64,000 nt of DNA from Hyphomonas sp. (GTDB lineage Bacteria; Pseudomonadota; Alphaproteobacteria; Caulobacterales; Hyphomonadaceae), in assembly GCA_017792365.1 (NCBI GenBank), contig CP051229.1, positions 186,001-250,000 on the forward strand, written 5' to 3'. A program made the translations under genes and the position numbers. Under the pieces are notes generated by a model. It was not told where the DNA came from. It did no database searches and worked only from the letters and a program-made list of their open reading frames with translations. Each line of letters opens with the position of its first letter. Positions within the stretch are counted from its first letter, which is position 1. Below, in pieces: positions 47,501 to 57,419 of the stretch.

Positions 47501-47640
47501 TGGCGATGGTGATCATTGGCGGCCTGATCTCGTCGACGCTGGTCGCGCGCATCGTCACGCCGCCGCTCTACCTGCTGCTGGCGCCGAAGGACAAACCCAA
47601 GCGCGAGGCCGAGACGCTCGCGGCTCAACCGGCCGAATAG
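44566..47640 (+). CDS. RND-family efflux pump permease (HAE1-like)
   Basis: 1024 residues, the standard size. It has the N-terminal helix, two large periplasmic loops and 12 membrane segments. The proton-relay aspartates of TM4 are in LSLGLLVDDSIVVTENISR (about residues 398-399). The N-terminal porter motif is FPAVTVAVVLPGADAEQME. It would export drugs or small toxic molecules using the proton gradient with the adaptor encoded 12 bp upstream. It overlaps the convergent Lrp gene by 16 bp. Confidence 0.93.
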   Translation: MQAFSRFFVDRWQFTLILFGMLLSLGLGAYFSIPKSEDPIVRFPAVTVAVVLPGADAEQMERVVAIPLEQAFNGIEDVKEITSTSSAGVAVVGVEFIYGSDPEKKYDETVRELNVVRPSLPEGVTLVRAQRANPAQTSVVQMALVSETASYRRMEAYARELRDAIERAGGVQQAEIWGVPPSEVRVTADIERLAAYRLPISALAEALQREGADLPIGAMNSGGRRLNVEATGPFENLDEIRNVVLRSVDGATLTVGDVAEVAWENDERLHITRYNGERALFVSARAKLGSNVFDVVDGIRAQVDAFEPRLPAEIRLERGFDQAETVAERLGHLGRDFAIAIGLVLLTLLPLGFRASMVVMIAVPLSFAMGLLAIQMMGYSLNQLSIAGFVLSLGLLVDDSIVVTENISRHLRNGMPRREAAIGGVNEINVAVIGCTATLLFAFLPLLNLPEGAGDFIRSLPLAVVCTVAASLFVSLTIIPFLASRMLSRNPGKNYVLDATMGAIHGVYRPILKLALKMPRLTILAGLALFGASLTLVPKLGFSLFPENDSPYFIVDVQLPEGASVEETDAAVRHADQVLADEPRIQWRFSNSGRDNPMVYYNVFSRDQKSSIGQIYARFDHWDGKEDRPIMEDIRTKMNAFPGARFNVRRFENGPPIEAPIAVRIRGADIDVLTELASRAEQLIVETPGTRNIVNPLAERLIDLDLNIDTEAASLAGVPAGAIDQTLRIAIGGATVADFRDPVGDAYPVILRAPRGAGVRMEDIERLQVWTQSGAAVPLSALSDPTLSAGPAQIDRFQRERTVTITAYTQPGFLTGDVTGEVAERLDALALPAGYTLAFGGQAEAQSESFSGLGPAILIAIFGILAVLLLEFGSFAAAAVVAFVIPMGVMGGLTALYIGGESLSFTAIIGFIALTGIEIKNSILLVEFANQERAKGVPLREAIERAGEVRFLPVLLTALTAIGGLIPLVLDRSPLYSPLAMVIIGGLISSTLVARIVTPPLYLLLAPKDKPKREAETLAAQPAE

Positions 47641-48107
47641 TCGATGCCGACCGGCAGGCCGTGTGACGCCTTCACGGTGTCCAGCACCAGGATCGACTTC
47701 ACGTCCCTTACGCCGTCAATGCGCACGAGCCGCTTGAGAACGACATTGGACAGATGTTCCATATCGTGCGCCACGATGCGGAGGAGGTAGTCGAAATCGC
47801 CCGTCACCGCGTGGCAGGCGACGACGGCGTCGGTCTCGGCGATCGCCCTATTGAAGCGTTCAATGTTGGCGTCGGAATGGGCCTGCAGGTTTACCTGCAC
47901 GAACGCTTCGATCTCGAAGCCCGTCATTTTGGGCGACAGGACTGCAGCATAGCGCTCGATATACCCCTCGTCCTCGAGGCGCTTGATGCGGCGGCTGCAC
48001 GGGGTCGGTGACAGCGCGACAGCCTCTGCAATCGCCACCACGGGCATGCGCCCGTCCTCCTGAAGGAGCGCAAGAATCTTGCGATCGAATTCGTCCAGTG
48101 AACGCAT
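47625..48107 (-). CDS. Lrp/AsnC-family transcriptional regulator
   Basis: 160 residues. N-terminal helix-turn-helix: MPVVAIAEAVALSPTPCSRR and IKRLEDEGYIERYAAVL; C-terminal RAM/effector domain with VVACHAVTGDFDYLLRIV. It is divergent from phhA, as Lrp-type activators of amino-acid catabolism commonly are. The 105-bp spacer is AT-rich relative to its surroundings. It probably senses phenylalanine or tyrosine. Confidence 0.9.
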   Translation of the reverse strand: MRSLDEFDRKILALLQEDGRMPVVAIAEAVALSPTPCSRRIKRLEDEGYIERYAAVLSPKMTGFEIEAFVQVNLQAHSDANIERFNRAIAETDAVVACHAVTGDFDYLLRIVAHDMEHLSNVVLKRLVRIDGVRDVKSILVLDTVKASHGLPVGIDYSAG

Positions 48108-48200
48108 GAAATCACCAATACAGATAGCCAGAATAGGGAATATGCGCGCTTTATCGTGAATACCTAGCGAACAAAGCCGGGAAAAACCGCGTAGACGAGC

Positions 48201-48213
48201 TATAGTTAGTGCA
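48201..48213 (+). promoter_or_regulatory. Candidate -10 element for a leaderless phhA transcript
   Basis: TATAGT (48201-48206) ends 6 bp before the phhA ATG and no ribosome binding site is seen. A transcript starting at the A of ATG would be leaderless. No -35 hexamer is recognisable, so activation by the Lrp regulator is a possibility. Confidence 0.3.
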
Positions 48214-49091
48214 TGAACAAGGTGTTCAATCCCGAGACTGCGTCACACGAAGGCGCCGCGCTGCGGGGCGACTATTCAAACGCGCGCGATGACTTTTCGA
48301 TCAGGCAGGACTGGTCTGCGTACACCGACGCAGACCACGCGTTGTGGCGAAAACTGTTCCAGCGCCAGATATCCCTGATGCCGAGGTATGCCTGCGCAGA
48401 GTTCCGCGCAGGCCTCGATAAGCTGGACTGCGCAGACGGCGTCCCGGATTTTGACAAGGCAAGCGAACGGCTGCGCGCCGCTTCCGGGTGGGAGCTTGTC
48501 GCCGTACCCGGGCTCATCCCGGACGGTGCATTCTTCAAGCATCTTGCAGGCCGCCGCTTCCCGGTGACGTCATGGCTGCGCAAGCCGGAGGAGGTCGACT
48601 ATCTCGTAGAGCCCGACGTCTTCCACGATTTCTTCGGCCACCTTCCGATCATTTCCGATCCGGTGTTCGCCGACTTCCTGCAACTCTATGGCGAGCGCGG
48701 CTTGGAGGCGGAAAAGCGCGGTGCGGTAAAATATCTTGCGCGCCTCTACTGGTACACGGTTGAGTTCGGTCTGATCCGCCGCGCGGGCGAGCTGAAGGCG
48801 TTCGGCGCCGGCATTCTCTCGTCTGCGGGCGAAACGCCGTACTCTGTGCAGCACACCGACCCGCTGCGCGTGAAGTTCGATCGAGAACGCATCATGCGCA
48901 CCAGCTACCTGATCGACGACTATCAGAAGACCTATTTCGTGATTGACGAATTCGACGAGCTGTTCGCCGCGCTGGATACGCTCGACATCGACGCCTTCCT
49001 GAAGGCCGAGGCGACCAAGCCCGAGATCGGCGTCGGCCAGCGCATTGAAACCGACACGCTGATCGCGCCCAACCTGGCGCGCACCGCATAA
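48213..49091 (+). CDS. phhA: Phenylalanine 4-monooxygenase
   Basis: 292 residues. The Fe(II) site is complete: [18 protein letters not shown] (His about 138 and 143) and [10 protein letters not shown] (Glu about 184). It converts phenylalanine to tyrosine using tetrahydropterin and O2. It heads the Phe/Tyr degradation run, 17 bp upstream of hppD. No pterin recycling dehydratase (phhB) is visible in the window. Confidence 0.94.
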   Translation: MNKVFNPETASHEGAALRGDYSNARDDFSIRQDWSAYTDADHALWRKLFQRQISLMPRYACAEFRAGLDKLDCADGVPDFDKASERLRAASGWELVAVPGLIPDGAFFKHLAGRRFPVTSWLRKPEEVDYLVEPDVFHDFFGHLPIISDPVFADFLQLYGERGLEAEKRGAVKYLARLYWYTVEFGLIRRAGELKAFGAGILSSAGETPYSVQHTDPLRVKFDRERIMRTSYLIDDYQKTYFVIDEFDELFAALDTLDIDAFLKAEATKPEIGVGQRIETDTLIAPNLARTA

Positions 49092-49108
49092 AAACCAAAG
49101 GACAAGCC

Positions 49109-50194
49109 ATGCCTTACATTCTTGAAAACCCCGCCGGCCTTGATGGCTTCGAGTTCGTGGAGTTCTCCGCGCCGCAAAAGGGCGTTCTGGAAGCTGCGTT
49201 CGAGAAGATGGGCTTTACGAAAGTGGCGCGCCACCGTTCCAAGGATGTCGAACTCTGGCGCCAGGGCGGCATCAACCTGATCACGAATTACGAGCCGGGA
49301 TCGCCCGCCTTCTACTTCGCACGCGAGCATGGACCTTCGGCATGCGGCATGGGCTTCCGCGTCAAGGACGCGCACAAGGCCTACAAATACGTCCTCAAAC
49401 AGGGCGCCGAGCCGGTCCACGTGCCGGCCAGTCCCATGGAGCTGAACCTGCCGGCCGTGCGCGGCATTGGCGGCTCCATCCTCTATCTGATCGACCGCTA
49501 TGGAGACGGCCTTTCGATCTACGACATCGACTTCGAGTACATCGACGGCGTCGACCGCAACCCAAAGGGTCCCGGCCTCGAAGTGATCGATCACCTCACG
49601 CACAACGTCTACGGAGGCCGGATGAAGTACTGGGCGGACTTCTACGAGAAGCTCTTCAACTTCCAGGAAATCCGCTACTTCGACATCAAGGGCGAATACA
49701 CGGGGCTGACGTCAAAGGCGCTGACAGCACCGGACGGAAAGATCCGCATCCCGCTCAATGAAGAGGCGGAGGGCGGCAAGGGTCAGATCGAGGAATTCCT
49801 GCGCGCCTACAACGGCGAGGGCATCCAGCACATCGCCTTCTCCTGTGATGACCTGATCGAGGTCTGGGACAACCTCAAGTCTCACGGCACACCGTTCATG
49901 TCGCCGCCGCCTGAAACCTACTACGAAATGCTCGAAGAACGGCTGCCGGGCCATGGCGAGCCGGTGAACGATCTGAAGATGCGCGGCATCCTGCTCGACG
50001 GATCGACCGAGAACGACGACCCGCGTCTCCTGTTGCAGATCTTCTCCGAGACAATGATCGGCCCGGTATTCTTCGAGTTCATCCAGCGCAAGAAGGATGA
50101 CGGTTTCGGCGAAGGGAACTTCAAGGCCCTGTTTGAATCGATCGAACGCGACCAGGTGAAACGCGGCGTCCTCAAGGTCGGAGAGACAGCATGA
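49109..50194 (+). CDS. hppD: 4-hydroxyphenylpyruvate dioxygenase
   Basis: 361 residues, two VOC-type halves. The C-terminal half holds the iron site: [13 protein letters not shown] (His about 163), [12 protein letters not shown] (His about 239) and FFEFIQRK (Glu about 322). It converts 4-hydroxyphenylpyruvate to homogentisate. GGACAAGCC precedes the ATG. Its stop overlaps the start of the VOC gene as ATGA. Confidence 0.95.
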   Translation: MPYILENPAGLDGFEFVEFSAPQKGVLEAAFEKMGFTKVARHRSKDVELWRQGGINLITNYEPGSPAFYFAREHGPSACGMGFRVKDAHKAYKYVLKQGAEPVHVPASPMELNLPAVRGIGGSILYLIDRYGDGLSIYDIDFEYIDGVDRNPKGPGLEVIDHLTHNVYGGRMKYWADFYEKLFNFQEIRYFDIKGEYTGLTSKALTAPDGKIRIPLNEEAEGGKGQIEEFLRAYNGEGIQHIAFSCDDLIEVWDNLKSHGTPFMSPPPETYYEMLEERLPGHGEPVNDLKMRGILLDGSTENDDPRLLLQIFSETMIGPVFFEFIQRKKDDGFGEGNFKALFESIERDQVKRGVLKVGETA

Positions 50195-50727
50195 GCGCGT
50201 TCTCACTCAGCGGCGTTCATCACGTTGCCTATCGCTGCAAGGACGCCAAGGAGACGGTCGAGTTCTACCAGCGCGTGATGGGCATGGATTTCCAGCTAGC
50301 CATCGCCGAGGACAAGGTGCCGTCGACGGGGGCGCCAGACCCGTACATGCACGTCTTTCTCGACGCGGGGAACGACAACGTGCTGGCCTTTTTCGAGCTG
50401 CCGAACAGTCCCGAGATGGGGCGCGACGGAAACACGCCGGAATGGGTCCAGCACATCGCCTTCAAGGTCGACACGATGGATCAGCTTGAAGCGGCCAAGG
50501 CCGCCGCCGAGAAGGAGGGCCTCGATGTGATCGGCCCGACCAATCACGGCGTCTTCAAGTCGATCTATTTCTTCGATCCCAACGGCCATCGGCTGGAAAT
50601 CGCCTGCAACACCGGCACGCCGGAGCAGTACGCCGAGCTCAAGCGGGTTGCGCCGGACATGCTGGAAGAGTGGTCGCGCACGAGGAAAGCGCCGCGCCAC
50701 GCCGACTGGCTCCACAAACACGACTAG
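50191..50727 (+). CDS. VOC-family protein (glyoxalase/extradiol-like)
   Basis: 178 residues, a single vicinal-oxygen-chelate unit. Probable metal ligands are in [10 protein letters not shown] (His), VQHIAFKVD (His) and GHRLEIACN (Glu). It is translationally coupled to hppD. The family includes glyoxalases, isomerases and extradiol dioxygenases. Its tie to hppD implies a step in tyrosine catabolism; the exact reaction is unknown. Confidence 0.82.
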   Translation: MSAFSLSGVHHVAYRCKDAKETVEFYQRVMGMDFQLAIAEDKVPSTGAPDPYMHVFLDAGNDNVLAFFELPNSPEMGRDGNTPEWVQHIAFKVDTMDQLEAAKAAAEKEGLDVIGPTNHGVFKSIYFFDPNGHRLEIACNTGTPEQYAELKRVAPDMLEEWSRTRKAPRHADWLHKHD

Positions 50728-50775
50728 ACCCCGGCCAAATTCGGCGCGAAGCTCGGAATCATTCGCGGAGCGCCC

Positions 50776-51789
50776 ATGAAGCTCGCAAGCCTCAAATCCG
50801 GCCGTGATGGCCGTCTCGTCGTCGTCTCCGATGATCTCGCCTGGTGTGCGGATGCATCGACCGTCGCGCCAACCCTTCAGGCTGCGCTCGACGACTGGAG
50901 CCGCAATGAACCGAAGCTGCGTGCGCTTGCCGAGAGCCTGCTCCACGGGTCGGTGCCGCAGGAGCGATTTCACGAACATGACTGCGCCTCGCCGTTGCCC
51001 CGGTCCTTCCAGTGGCTGGATGGTTCAGCTTACGTGAACCACGTTGCGCTCGTCCGTCAGGCGCGCGGCGCGGACGTGCCCGACAGTTTCTGGACGGATC
51101 CGCTGATGTATCAGGGCGGCTCGGACGCGTTTCTCGGGCCGCGCGATCCGATCACCTTCGCGGATGGCGACTGGGGCTACGATTTCGAAGGCGAGATTGC
51201 GGTGATCGTCGACGATGTGCCCATGGGCGTTTCCGTCGCCGACGCGCTGGGCCACATCAAGCTCGTCATGCTTTGCAATGATGTCAGCCTGCGAAACCTG
51301 ATCCCCAACGAAGTCGCCAAGGGCTTTGGCTTCGTCCAGGGCAAACCACCCTCTGCATTCTCCCCGGTTGCGGTCACCCCTGACGCGCTGGGGTCGGCGT
51401 GGCGTGACGGCAAGCTGCATTTGCCAATGTGCTCGTGGCTCAACGGCAAGCCTTTCGGGGCGCCTGAGGCTGGCGAGGAGATGACATTCGATTTCGGACA
51501 GTTGATCGCGCATGCGGCGCGGACGCGTCCGCTGACGGCGGGGACAATCATCGGCTCGGGAACGGTCTCCAATCGCGATCCGGATGGTTCGCCGGGGCGC
51601 ACGATTGCTGAAGGAGGCAAGGGGTATTCCTGCGTCGCCGAATTGCGCGTGGTCGAGACGATCCGTTCAGGTGCGCCCAAAACGCCATTCCTTCAGGCCG
51701 GGGATACGGTTGAGATCGACATGAGGGATTCGGCTGGTCATTCGATCTTCGGCCGGATCGAACAGCGGCTGGAGCCGGTGAAATCCTGA
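50776..51789 (+). CDS. Fumarylacetoacetate hydrolase family protein
   Basis: 337 residues. Metal and catalytic motifs: YDFEGEIAVIVDD, LCNDVSLRNL, KPPSAFSPVAVTPD and GTIIGSGTVSNRD. It is likely fumarylacetoacetase, giving fumarate plus acetoacetate, or a close homologue. It follows the VOC gene on the same strand by 48 bp. Homogentisate 1,2-dioxygenase and maleylacetoacetate isomerase are not visible in the window. Confidence 0.88.
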   Translation: MKLASLKSGRDGRLVVVSDDLAWCADASTVAPTLQAALDDWSRNEPKLRALAESLLHGSVPQERFHEHDCASPLPRSFQWLDGSAYVNHVALVRQARGADVPDSFWTDPLMYQGGSDAFLGPRDPITFADGDWGYDFEGEIAVIVDDVPMGVSVADALGHIKLVMLCNDVSLRNLIPNEVAKGFGFVQGKPPSAFSPVAVTPDALGSAWRDGKLHLPMCSWLNGKPFGAPEAGEEMTFDFGQLIAHAARTRPLTAGTIIGSGTVSNRDPDGSPGRTIAEGGKGYSCVAELRVVETIRSGAPKTPFLQAGDTVEIDMRDSAGHSIFGRIEQRLEPVKS

Positions 51790-51871
51790 GCGCGGGTTAT
51801 GGCCTTCCGCGTTGGCCGCGTTAGAGTGATGACTGAGGCGGCCGGAAAGAGCTGCAACAGGGAGGAGAGCC

Positions 51872-53698
51872 ATGCCGGGCGCAGACACCGCAGGCGACGC
51901 ATTGCCGCCGTTCAAGACATTGCCGTTCAAGGGACCGGACATCGAGGTCCGGCGCGGCGAGGGCGGAACGGTCTATCTTTCGTCCAGGGCCGAGTTGCCG
52001 CCAGGCCCCCAGTCCATCCCGCACCTGCTCGATGACAAAGCGGCCGAACATCCCGACCGCCCCTGGCTGAAGCAGCGCGAACCTGGCCATGGCGACTGGC
52101 TGCGCGTGACCTATGGCGAGGCCGTGAAGCTGACACGCAACATGGCGCAGTCGCTTCTTGATCTTGGGCTGGGCCCCGATGCGCCGCTGATGATCCTGTC
52201 GGGCAATTCGATCGAACACGCGCTGGTCAGCATCGCCGCGCAAAGGATCGGCGCGCCCGCAACGCCGATCAGTCCGGCCTATTCACTGATGTCGAGCGAC
52301 TTCGAGAAGCTGAAACATTGCTTCGGCGCGATCAGGCCGAAGGCGATCTTCGTCCAGTCGGTGGAGCCGTTCCAGAAGGCTTTGGACCAGCTCCCGCTCG
52401 ATGGGATCGCTGTCATCTCCATGAACGGAGACTCCGGATCGATCAGCATGGAAACGCTCGCTTCAAAGCCAGCGGGCGAAGCTGTCGACGCCGCCATGGC
52501 GAAGCTCGGGCCCGCGTCTGTGGGGAAATACCTGTTCACCTCGGGCTCGACCGGCCTGCCAAAGCCCACACCACAAACGCAAGGCGCGATGTGCGCCCAG
52601 ATTGCGGGATACCGGGCGCTTGATGCCTGGGACGCGATCGAGGATCCCGGCGTGATCCAGGTCCTCGACTGGATGCCTTGGAGCCATATCTCTGGCGGCA
52701 ACGTCAATTTCAATCGCACGATCGAGTTCGGCGGCACGTTCCATATCGATGAAGGCAAGCCGATGCCCGGCGCCTTCGACACGACCATCGCCAACCTGCG
52801 CGACGTGCGTCCGCAGTATTTCGGCTCCGCTCCAATTGCGTTCGGCATGCTCGCGAACGCCATGGAGGCGGACGAAACGCTGCGCGACGCAGTGTTCTCG
52901 AGGCTGCTCTATCTCGTCTATGGCGGGGCCACGCTATCTGATGATCTCTATGACCGGATTCAGGCGCTCGCGATCGCCTCGACCGGCAAGCGCATCCCGC
53001 TTCTGACCATGTATGGCGCAACGGAGACCCAGGCCGTCACCATGACGCACTGGCTGATCGAGCGTGTTGGCATGATCGGCCTGCCGCTGCCGGGTCTGAC
53101 CCTCAAGCTGGCGCCGGTCGGAGAGAAGCTGGAGGTTCGGATCAAGGGTCCCACCGTCATGACCGGCTATCTTGATCTGCCGAAAAAGAACGCCGAGGTG
53201 TTCGACGACGAAGGCTTCTACTGTCTCGGCGATGCGGCGCGGTTCGAGGATCCCGATCATCCCGAGAAAGGCGTCGTGTTCGACGGCCGCGTCACGGAAG
53301 ACTTCAAGTTGGACAGCGGCACCTGGGTGTCAGTCGGTACGCTGCGGCCGGCCGTCGTGGCGGCTTGTGCGCCGCTGGTGTTCGATGCGGTCATCTGCGG
53401 TCAGGACAAGCCCTATATCGGCGCGCTGGTCTGGCCTTCGCCTGCGGCTGTGAAAGCGGAGGCGGAAGCTGCCGGGGGCGACATGGCCAAGGCGCTCGCC
53501 TCGCTGTCGCAAAAAATCGATGGGAAGCTGCAGGCATTCAACGCCAGGCAGGGCGGCTCATCGCGGCGAATCCAGAAGTTCCGGGTGTTGACGACGCCGC
53601 CATCGCTGGATGCCGGCGAGATCACAGACAAGGGCTATGTCAATCAGCGCCGCGCTCAGGAAGTGCGTGCAGACGAAGTGGCGGCGCTCTTCGATTGA
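51872..53698 (+). CDS. AMP-binding ligase, feruloyl-CoA synthase-like
   Basis: 608 residues, ANL superfamily. ATP loop YLFTSGSTGLPKPTPQT, A5 motif TMYGATETQAVTMTH and the motif GRVTEDFKLDSGTWVSVGTL, which is characteristic of feruloyl-CoA synthases. It would activate a hydroxycinnamic or other aromatic acid as CoA thioester. Enoyl-CoA hydratase/vanillin partner genes are not adjacent. It starts 82 bp after the FAH gene and is followed after 95 bp by the molybdoenzyme genes. Confidence 0.87.
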   Translation: MPGADTAGDALPPFKTLPFKGPDIEVRRGEGGTVYLSSRAELPPGPQSIPHLLDDKAAEHPDRPWLKQREPGHGDWLRVTYGEAVKLTRNMAQSLLDLGLGPDAPLMILSGNSIEHALVSIAAQRIGAPATPISPAYSLMSSDFEKLKHCFGAIRPKAIFVQSVEPFQKALDQLPLDGIAVISMNGDSGSISMETLASKPAGEAVDAAMAKLGPASVGKYLFTSGSTGLPKPTPQTQGAMCAQIAGYRALDAWDAIEDPGVIQVLDWMPWSHISGGNVNFNRTIEFGGTFHIDEGKPMPGAFDTTIANLRDVRPQYFGSAPIAFGMLANAMEADETLRDAVFSRLLYLVYGGATLSDDLYDRIQALAIASTGKRIPLLTMYGATETQAVTMTHWLIERVGMIGLPLPGLTLKLAPVGEKLEVRIKGPTVMTGYLDLPKKNAEVFDDEGFYCLGDAARFEDPDHPEKGVVFDGRVTEDFKLDSGTWVSVGTLRPAVVAACAPLVFDAVICGQDKPYIGALVWPSPAAVKAEAEAAGGDMAKALASLSQKIDGKLQAFNARQGGSSRRIQKFRVLTTPPSLDAGEITDKGYVNQRRAQEVRADEVAALFD

Positions 53699-53793
53699 CG
53701 TTCAACGGCCTGCCAGCTGGAAATTCCTGCAACACTCTTTGCTGCAGCTGGACGCGCACCTAAGTTATCACCACGGAACACGGGGAGAGTCGG

Positions 53794-54661
53794 TTGCCAG
53801 CACCGAACTACGTAGCTGCCGCTACAATTGATGAAGCCGTCGCTGCGCTGAAAGGCGCCGGCGAGGGCGCGCGCCTGCTTGCGGGCGGAACCGACCTTCT
53901 GGTTCAGATGCGCACGGGCCGGGTGAAGCCCGCGGCAATCATCGATCTCAAGCGCATTGCGGAGATGACCGAGATCCGCGAAACCGCCGACGGCTTCGAA
54001 ATCGGGGCTGCGGCATCGGCGGCATCGATCAACGAGCACGAGGCGCTGAGCGCAGCGTGGCCAGGCGTGGTCGAGGCTGCTGGGCTGATCGGCTCGACGC
54101 AGATACAGGGCCGCGCGAGCCTTGGTGGCAATCTCTGCAATGCATCGCCAGCGGCAGACAGCGTTCCCGCCCTGATCGCTGCAGGCGCTATCTGCGTGAT
54201 CCACGGAAGTGCGGGCAGGCGCGAGGCGCCGGTTGAACAAATCCACGCCGGTCCCGGAAAGACCACCCTCTCAAGGGACGAGATCCTCGTGTCCTTCAGG
54301 CTGCCGAAGCCGGCCGCGCGCGCCGCCGACGCCTATCTCCGCCTGATCCCCCGGACTGAGATGGACATCGCCGTGGTGGGCGCCGGCGTGGCGCTTACGT
54401 TGGACCAGAGCGGCACATGCACCGCAGCGCGCATCGGCGTCGGAGCGGTCGCGCCAACAGCGCTGCTGGTCTCCGATGCAGCCGATGCCCTCGTCGGTAC
54501 GAAGATCGACGAGCCAGCTCTGGAGAAGATGCAGGCGGCCGTCGCAGCGGCCTGCAATCCGATCAGCGACAAGCGCGGGACCAAGGAGTACCGCATCAGA
54601 ACCGCATCGGTGCTGGCGCGCCGCGCCGCATCGATAGCGAAAGAGAGGCTTCCAAATGAGT
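53794..54661 (+). CDS. Xanthine dehydrogenase family FAD-binding subunit (M), C-terminal end possibly frameshifted
   Basis: TTG start at 53794 with GGGGAGAG upstream. FAD-binding motifs: ARLLAGGTDLLVQMR and RASLGGNLCNASPAAD. The frame in the sequence runs on to 54900, deep into the next gene, which is unnatural. One missing base near 54650-54657 would place TGA at the ATGA of the 2Fe-2S gene and give 288 residues, the usual length; I therefore annotate that end. It passes electrons between FeS centres and an acceptor. Confidence 0.8.
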
Positions 54662-55144
54662 CGCGTGCGTGTCGAAGCCGTCGTCAACGGCGAGCCTGTG
54701 GATTTTCTCGCAGGCTCTGGTCAGTCATTGCTGGATGCCTTGAGGGACGAACTGCACCTGACCGGATCGAAAGAGGGTTGCGGCACCGGGGATTGCGGCG
54801 CCTGTTCCGTGATCGTGGACGGGCGGCTCGTCTGTTCGTGCCTCATGCTCGCGCCGGAGGCCGAGGGCCGGCGCATCGAGACCATCGAAGGCATGGCTGA
54901 AGGATCGAACCTCCATCCGCTCCAGCACCAGTTCCTCGAGCACGCAGCGCTGCAATGCGGCTTCTGCACGCCGGGCCTGCTCGTCGCCGCGAAGGCGCTC
55001 TTGGACAAGAACCCAAACCCGACGGAAGAGGAAGTCCGCTACTGGCTGGCCGGCAACATGTGCCGCTGTACGGGATACGACAAGGTGATCCGGGCGGTGC
55101 TGGCTGCTGCAGCAGACCTGAGACAGGAAGGGCAACCGGCATGA
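54656..55144 (+). CDS. Xanthine dehydrogenase family 2Fe-2S subunit (S)
   Basis: 162 residues. N-terminal plant-type 2Fe-2S: KEGCGTGDCGACSVIVDGR with a further Cys in VCSCL; second cluster: CGFCTPGLLVAA and MCRCTGYDKV. It is the electron-transfer subunit. ATGA overlap with the L subunit on its 3' side. Confidence 0.93.
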   Translation: MSRVRVEAVVNGEPVDFLAGSGQSLLDALRDELHLTGSKEGCGTGDCGACSVIVDGRLVCSCLMLAPEAEGRRIETIEGMAEGSNLHPLQHQFLEHAALQCGFCTPGLLVAAKALLDKNPNPTEEEVRYWLAGNMCRCTGYDKVIRAVLAAAADLRQEGQPA

Positions 55145-57419
55145 GCGATGGCGATCACGCGCCCGCGAAGCAATTGAAGGTCGTAGGCACGCGCCCGCAC
55201 CGCCCCGACGGGGTCGACAAGGTGACCGGCCGCGCCATGTTCGGGGCCGATCATTATCTGCCCGGCATGCTGACCGGTCGGGTCAAGCGCAGCCCGCACG
55301 CCCATGCGCGATCCTCAGCATCGATACCTCCGCCGCAGAGGCGCTCGCGGGCGTGAAGGCGGTCGTGACGTCTGCAGATTTCAATCTGGCGGACAACGAG
55401 TCGATCGAAGCCGGTGAAAGCGCAACAGCCGTGCGCGATGTCGCCCTCAATTGCCTGGCGGACGGCAAGGTTCTGTATGCCGGACACGCCGTCGCTGCGG
55501 TTGCGGCGACACGGCCCGAGATTGCGGACGAAGCGCTCGAACTCATTAGGGTAGAGTACGAAGTGCTGCCTCATGTGATCGACGTCGACGAGGCCATGCA
55601 GCCAGACGCGCCGCTGCTTTACGACGACATGATCACGCAGGGCGTGACGCCTGCCCCGACCAGGCCGTCGAACGTCGCCAAGAAGACGGTGTTCGGCCGC
55701 GGCGATGTCCAGTTTGCGTTTGCATCGGCGGCCCACGTCATAGAGCGCACCTACCGGACCGCTGCGGTGCACCAGGGCTATATCGAGCCCCACGCCTGCG
55801 TTGCGTCCTACGGCGCTGACGGTCAGAGCACCGTCTGGTGCTCAAGCCAGGGTCAGTTCCTGGTGAGGGCGTTGACCGCGAAGATCCTCAACCTGCCATT
55901 GTCTGACCTCAAGGTGATACCCGCAGAGATCGGCGGCGGTTTTGGCGGCAAGACAACAGTCTACCTTGAGCCGGTCGCGCTGGCGCTGTCGCGCAAGAGC
56001 GGCCGCCCGGTGCGCATGGTCATGTCGCGCGAGGAAGTCTTCCATGCCAGCGGCCCCACATCCGGTTCGTCGATCGATGTGAAGATCGCCGCCGACGAGA
56101 GCGGCCGCATGACCGCCGCCGAAATGAACCTGCGGTACCAGGCAGGCGCATTCCCCGGATCGCCCGCCCATCTCGGCGCCATGACCGCGTTCGCCTGCTA
56201 CGATGTCGAGAACCTCGCGCTGAACGCCTACGATGTCGTATCCAACCGCCCGAAGGTTGCGGCCTATCGTGCGCCAGGCGCGCCAATGTCGGCCTTCGCG
56301 GTCGAGAGCGCGATCGACGAACTGGCGCGCGAACTCGACATGGATCCGCTCGAACTGCGGATACTCAACGGCGTGCGGAAGGGCTCGGTCACGGTCTACG
56401 GCGCCAAGGTCCATTCCGACGGATTCATCGACACACTCAAAGCGATCAGGGACAGCGATCACTACAAGTCGGATGTCCCGGACGGGCAGGCGCGGGGCGT
56501 CGCCGCCGGCTTCTGGTTCAATATCGGCGGGGAATCATCGGCGGCCGTTCATGTCGACGAGACGGGCGGCGCGACCGTTGTGTCATCAAACCCGGATATT
56601 GGCGGTTCGCGTGCATCGATGGCGATGATGGCGGCCGAAACGCTCGGGCTGCCGATCGAGCGCGTGCGCTGCACGGTCGCCGACACGACCTCCATCGGCT
56701 TTTCCGGCTCGACGGGCGGCAGCCGCGTCACATTCGCGACCGGCATGGCCGTCACGCAGGCGGCGGAGAAGGTGGTCGAAGACCTGAAACGCCGCGCCGC
56801 GGAAATCTGGGAGTGTGATGCCGGCCATGTCGACTGGCGCGACGGCGCCGCGCACTGCCTCGATCCATCCAAGGACGTCAAACCGCTCAAGCTTCAGTCG
56901 CTGGCGGCGAAATCCGCCAAGACGGGCGGACCCATTGCCGCTGAGGTATCGATCAATGCCCAGGGCGCCGCGCCAGGGTTCGGCGTGCATATCTGCGATC
57001 TCGAGATCGACCGCGAGACCGGCCGGACGACGATCACGCGCTACACGGCCGCACAGGATGTCGGCCGGGCCATCCACCCCTCCTACGTCGAGGGCCAGTT
57101 GCAGGGCGGCGTTGCGCAGGGCGTCGGCTGGGCGTTGAATGAAGAGTACATCTACAACATGAACGGCGTGCTCGAAAACGCGGGCTTCCTCGACTATCGC
57201 ATGCCCGTGGCCTCCGATCTGCCGATGATCGACACCATTCTGGTGGAGACCGCGCCCAACCCCAGACATCCGTATGGCGCCAAGGGCGTAGGCGAAGTGC
57301 CGATTGTGCCGCCTCTGGCAGCCGTCGCGAATGCCGTAAGCGCCATCGTGGGCAAGCGGATGACATCGCTCCCATTATCGCCAGCGGTTGTTACTGCGGC
57401 GATGGAGCAGGGCGACTAA
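55141..57419 (+). pseudogene. Xanthine dehydrogenase family molybdopterin subunit (L), frameshifted near the N-terminus
   Basis: The start at 55141 overlaps the S subunit stop. The frame reads RPDGVDKVTGRAMFGADHYL and then breaks after SPHAHAR near 55308-55312; the next frame resumes as ILSIDTSAAEALAGVKAVVTS. One base (GCGCGCATCC for GCGCGATCC) repairs it to about 759 residues. The molybdopterin motif EIGGGFGGKTTVYLEP and the C-terminal catalytic glutamate in GAKGVGEVP are intact. It hydroxylates or dehydrogenates a heteroaromatic or carbonyl substrate; identity unknown. Confidence 0.87.

Noticed and set aside
54662-54900. C-terminal extension of the FAD-binding subunit across the 2Fe-2S gene
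   Set aside because: The extra residues are arginine-rich and featureless, and overlap a well-conserved ferredoxin domain in another frame; a missing base near the normal stop explains it better.
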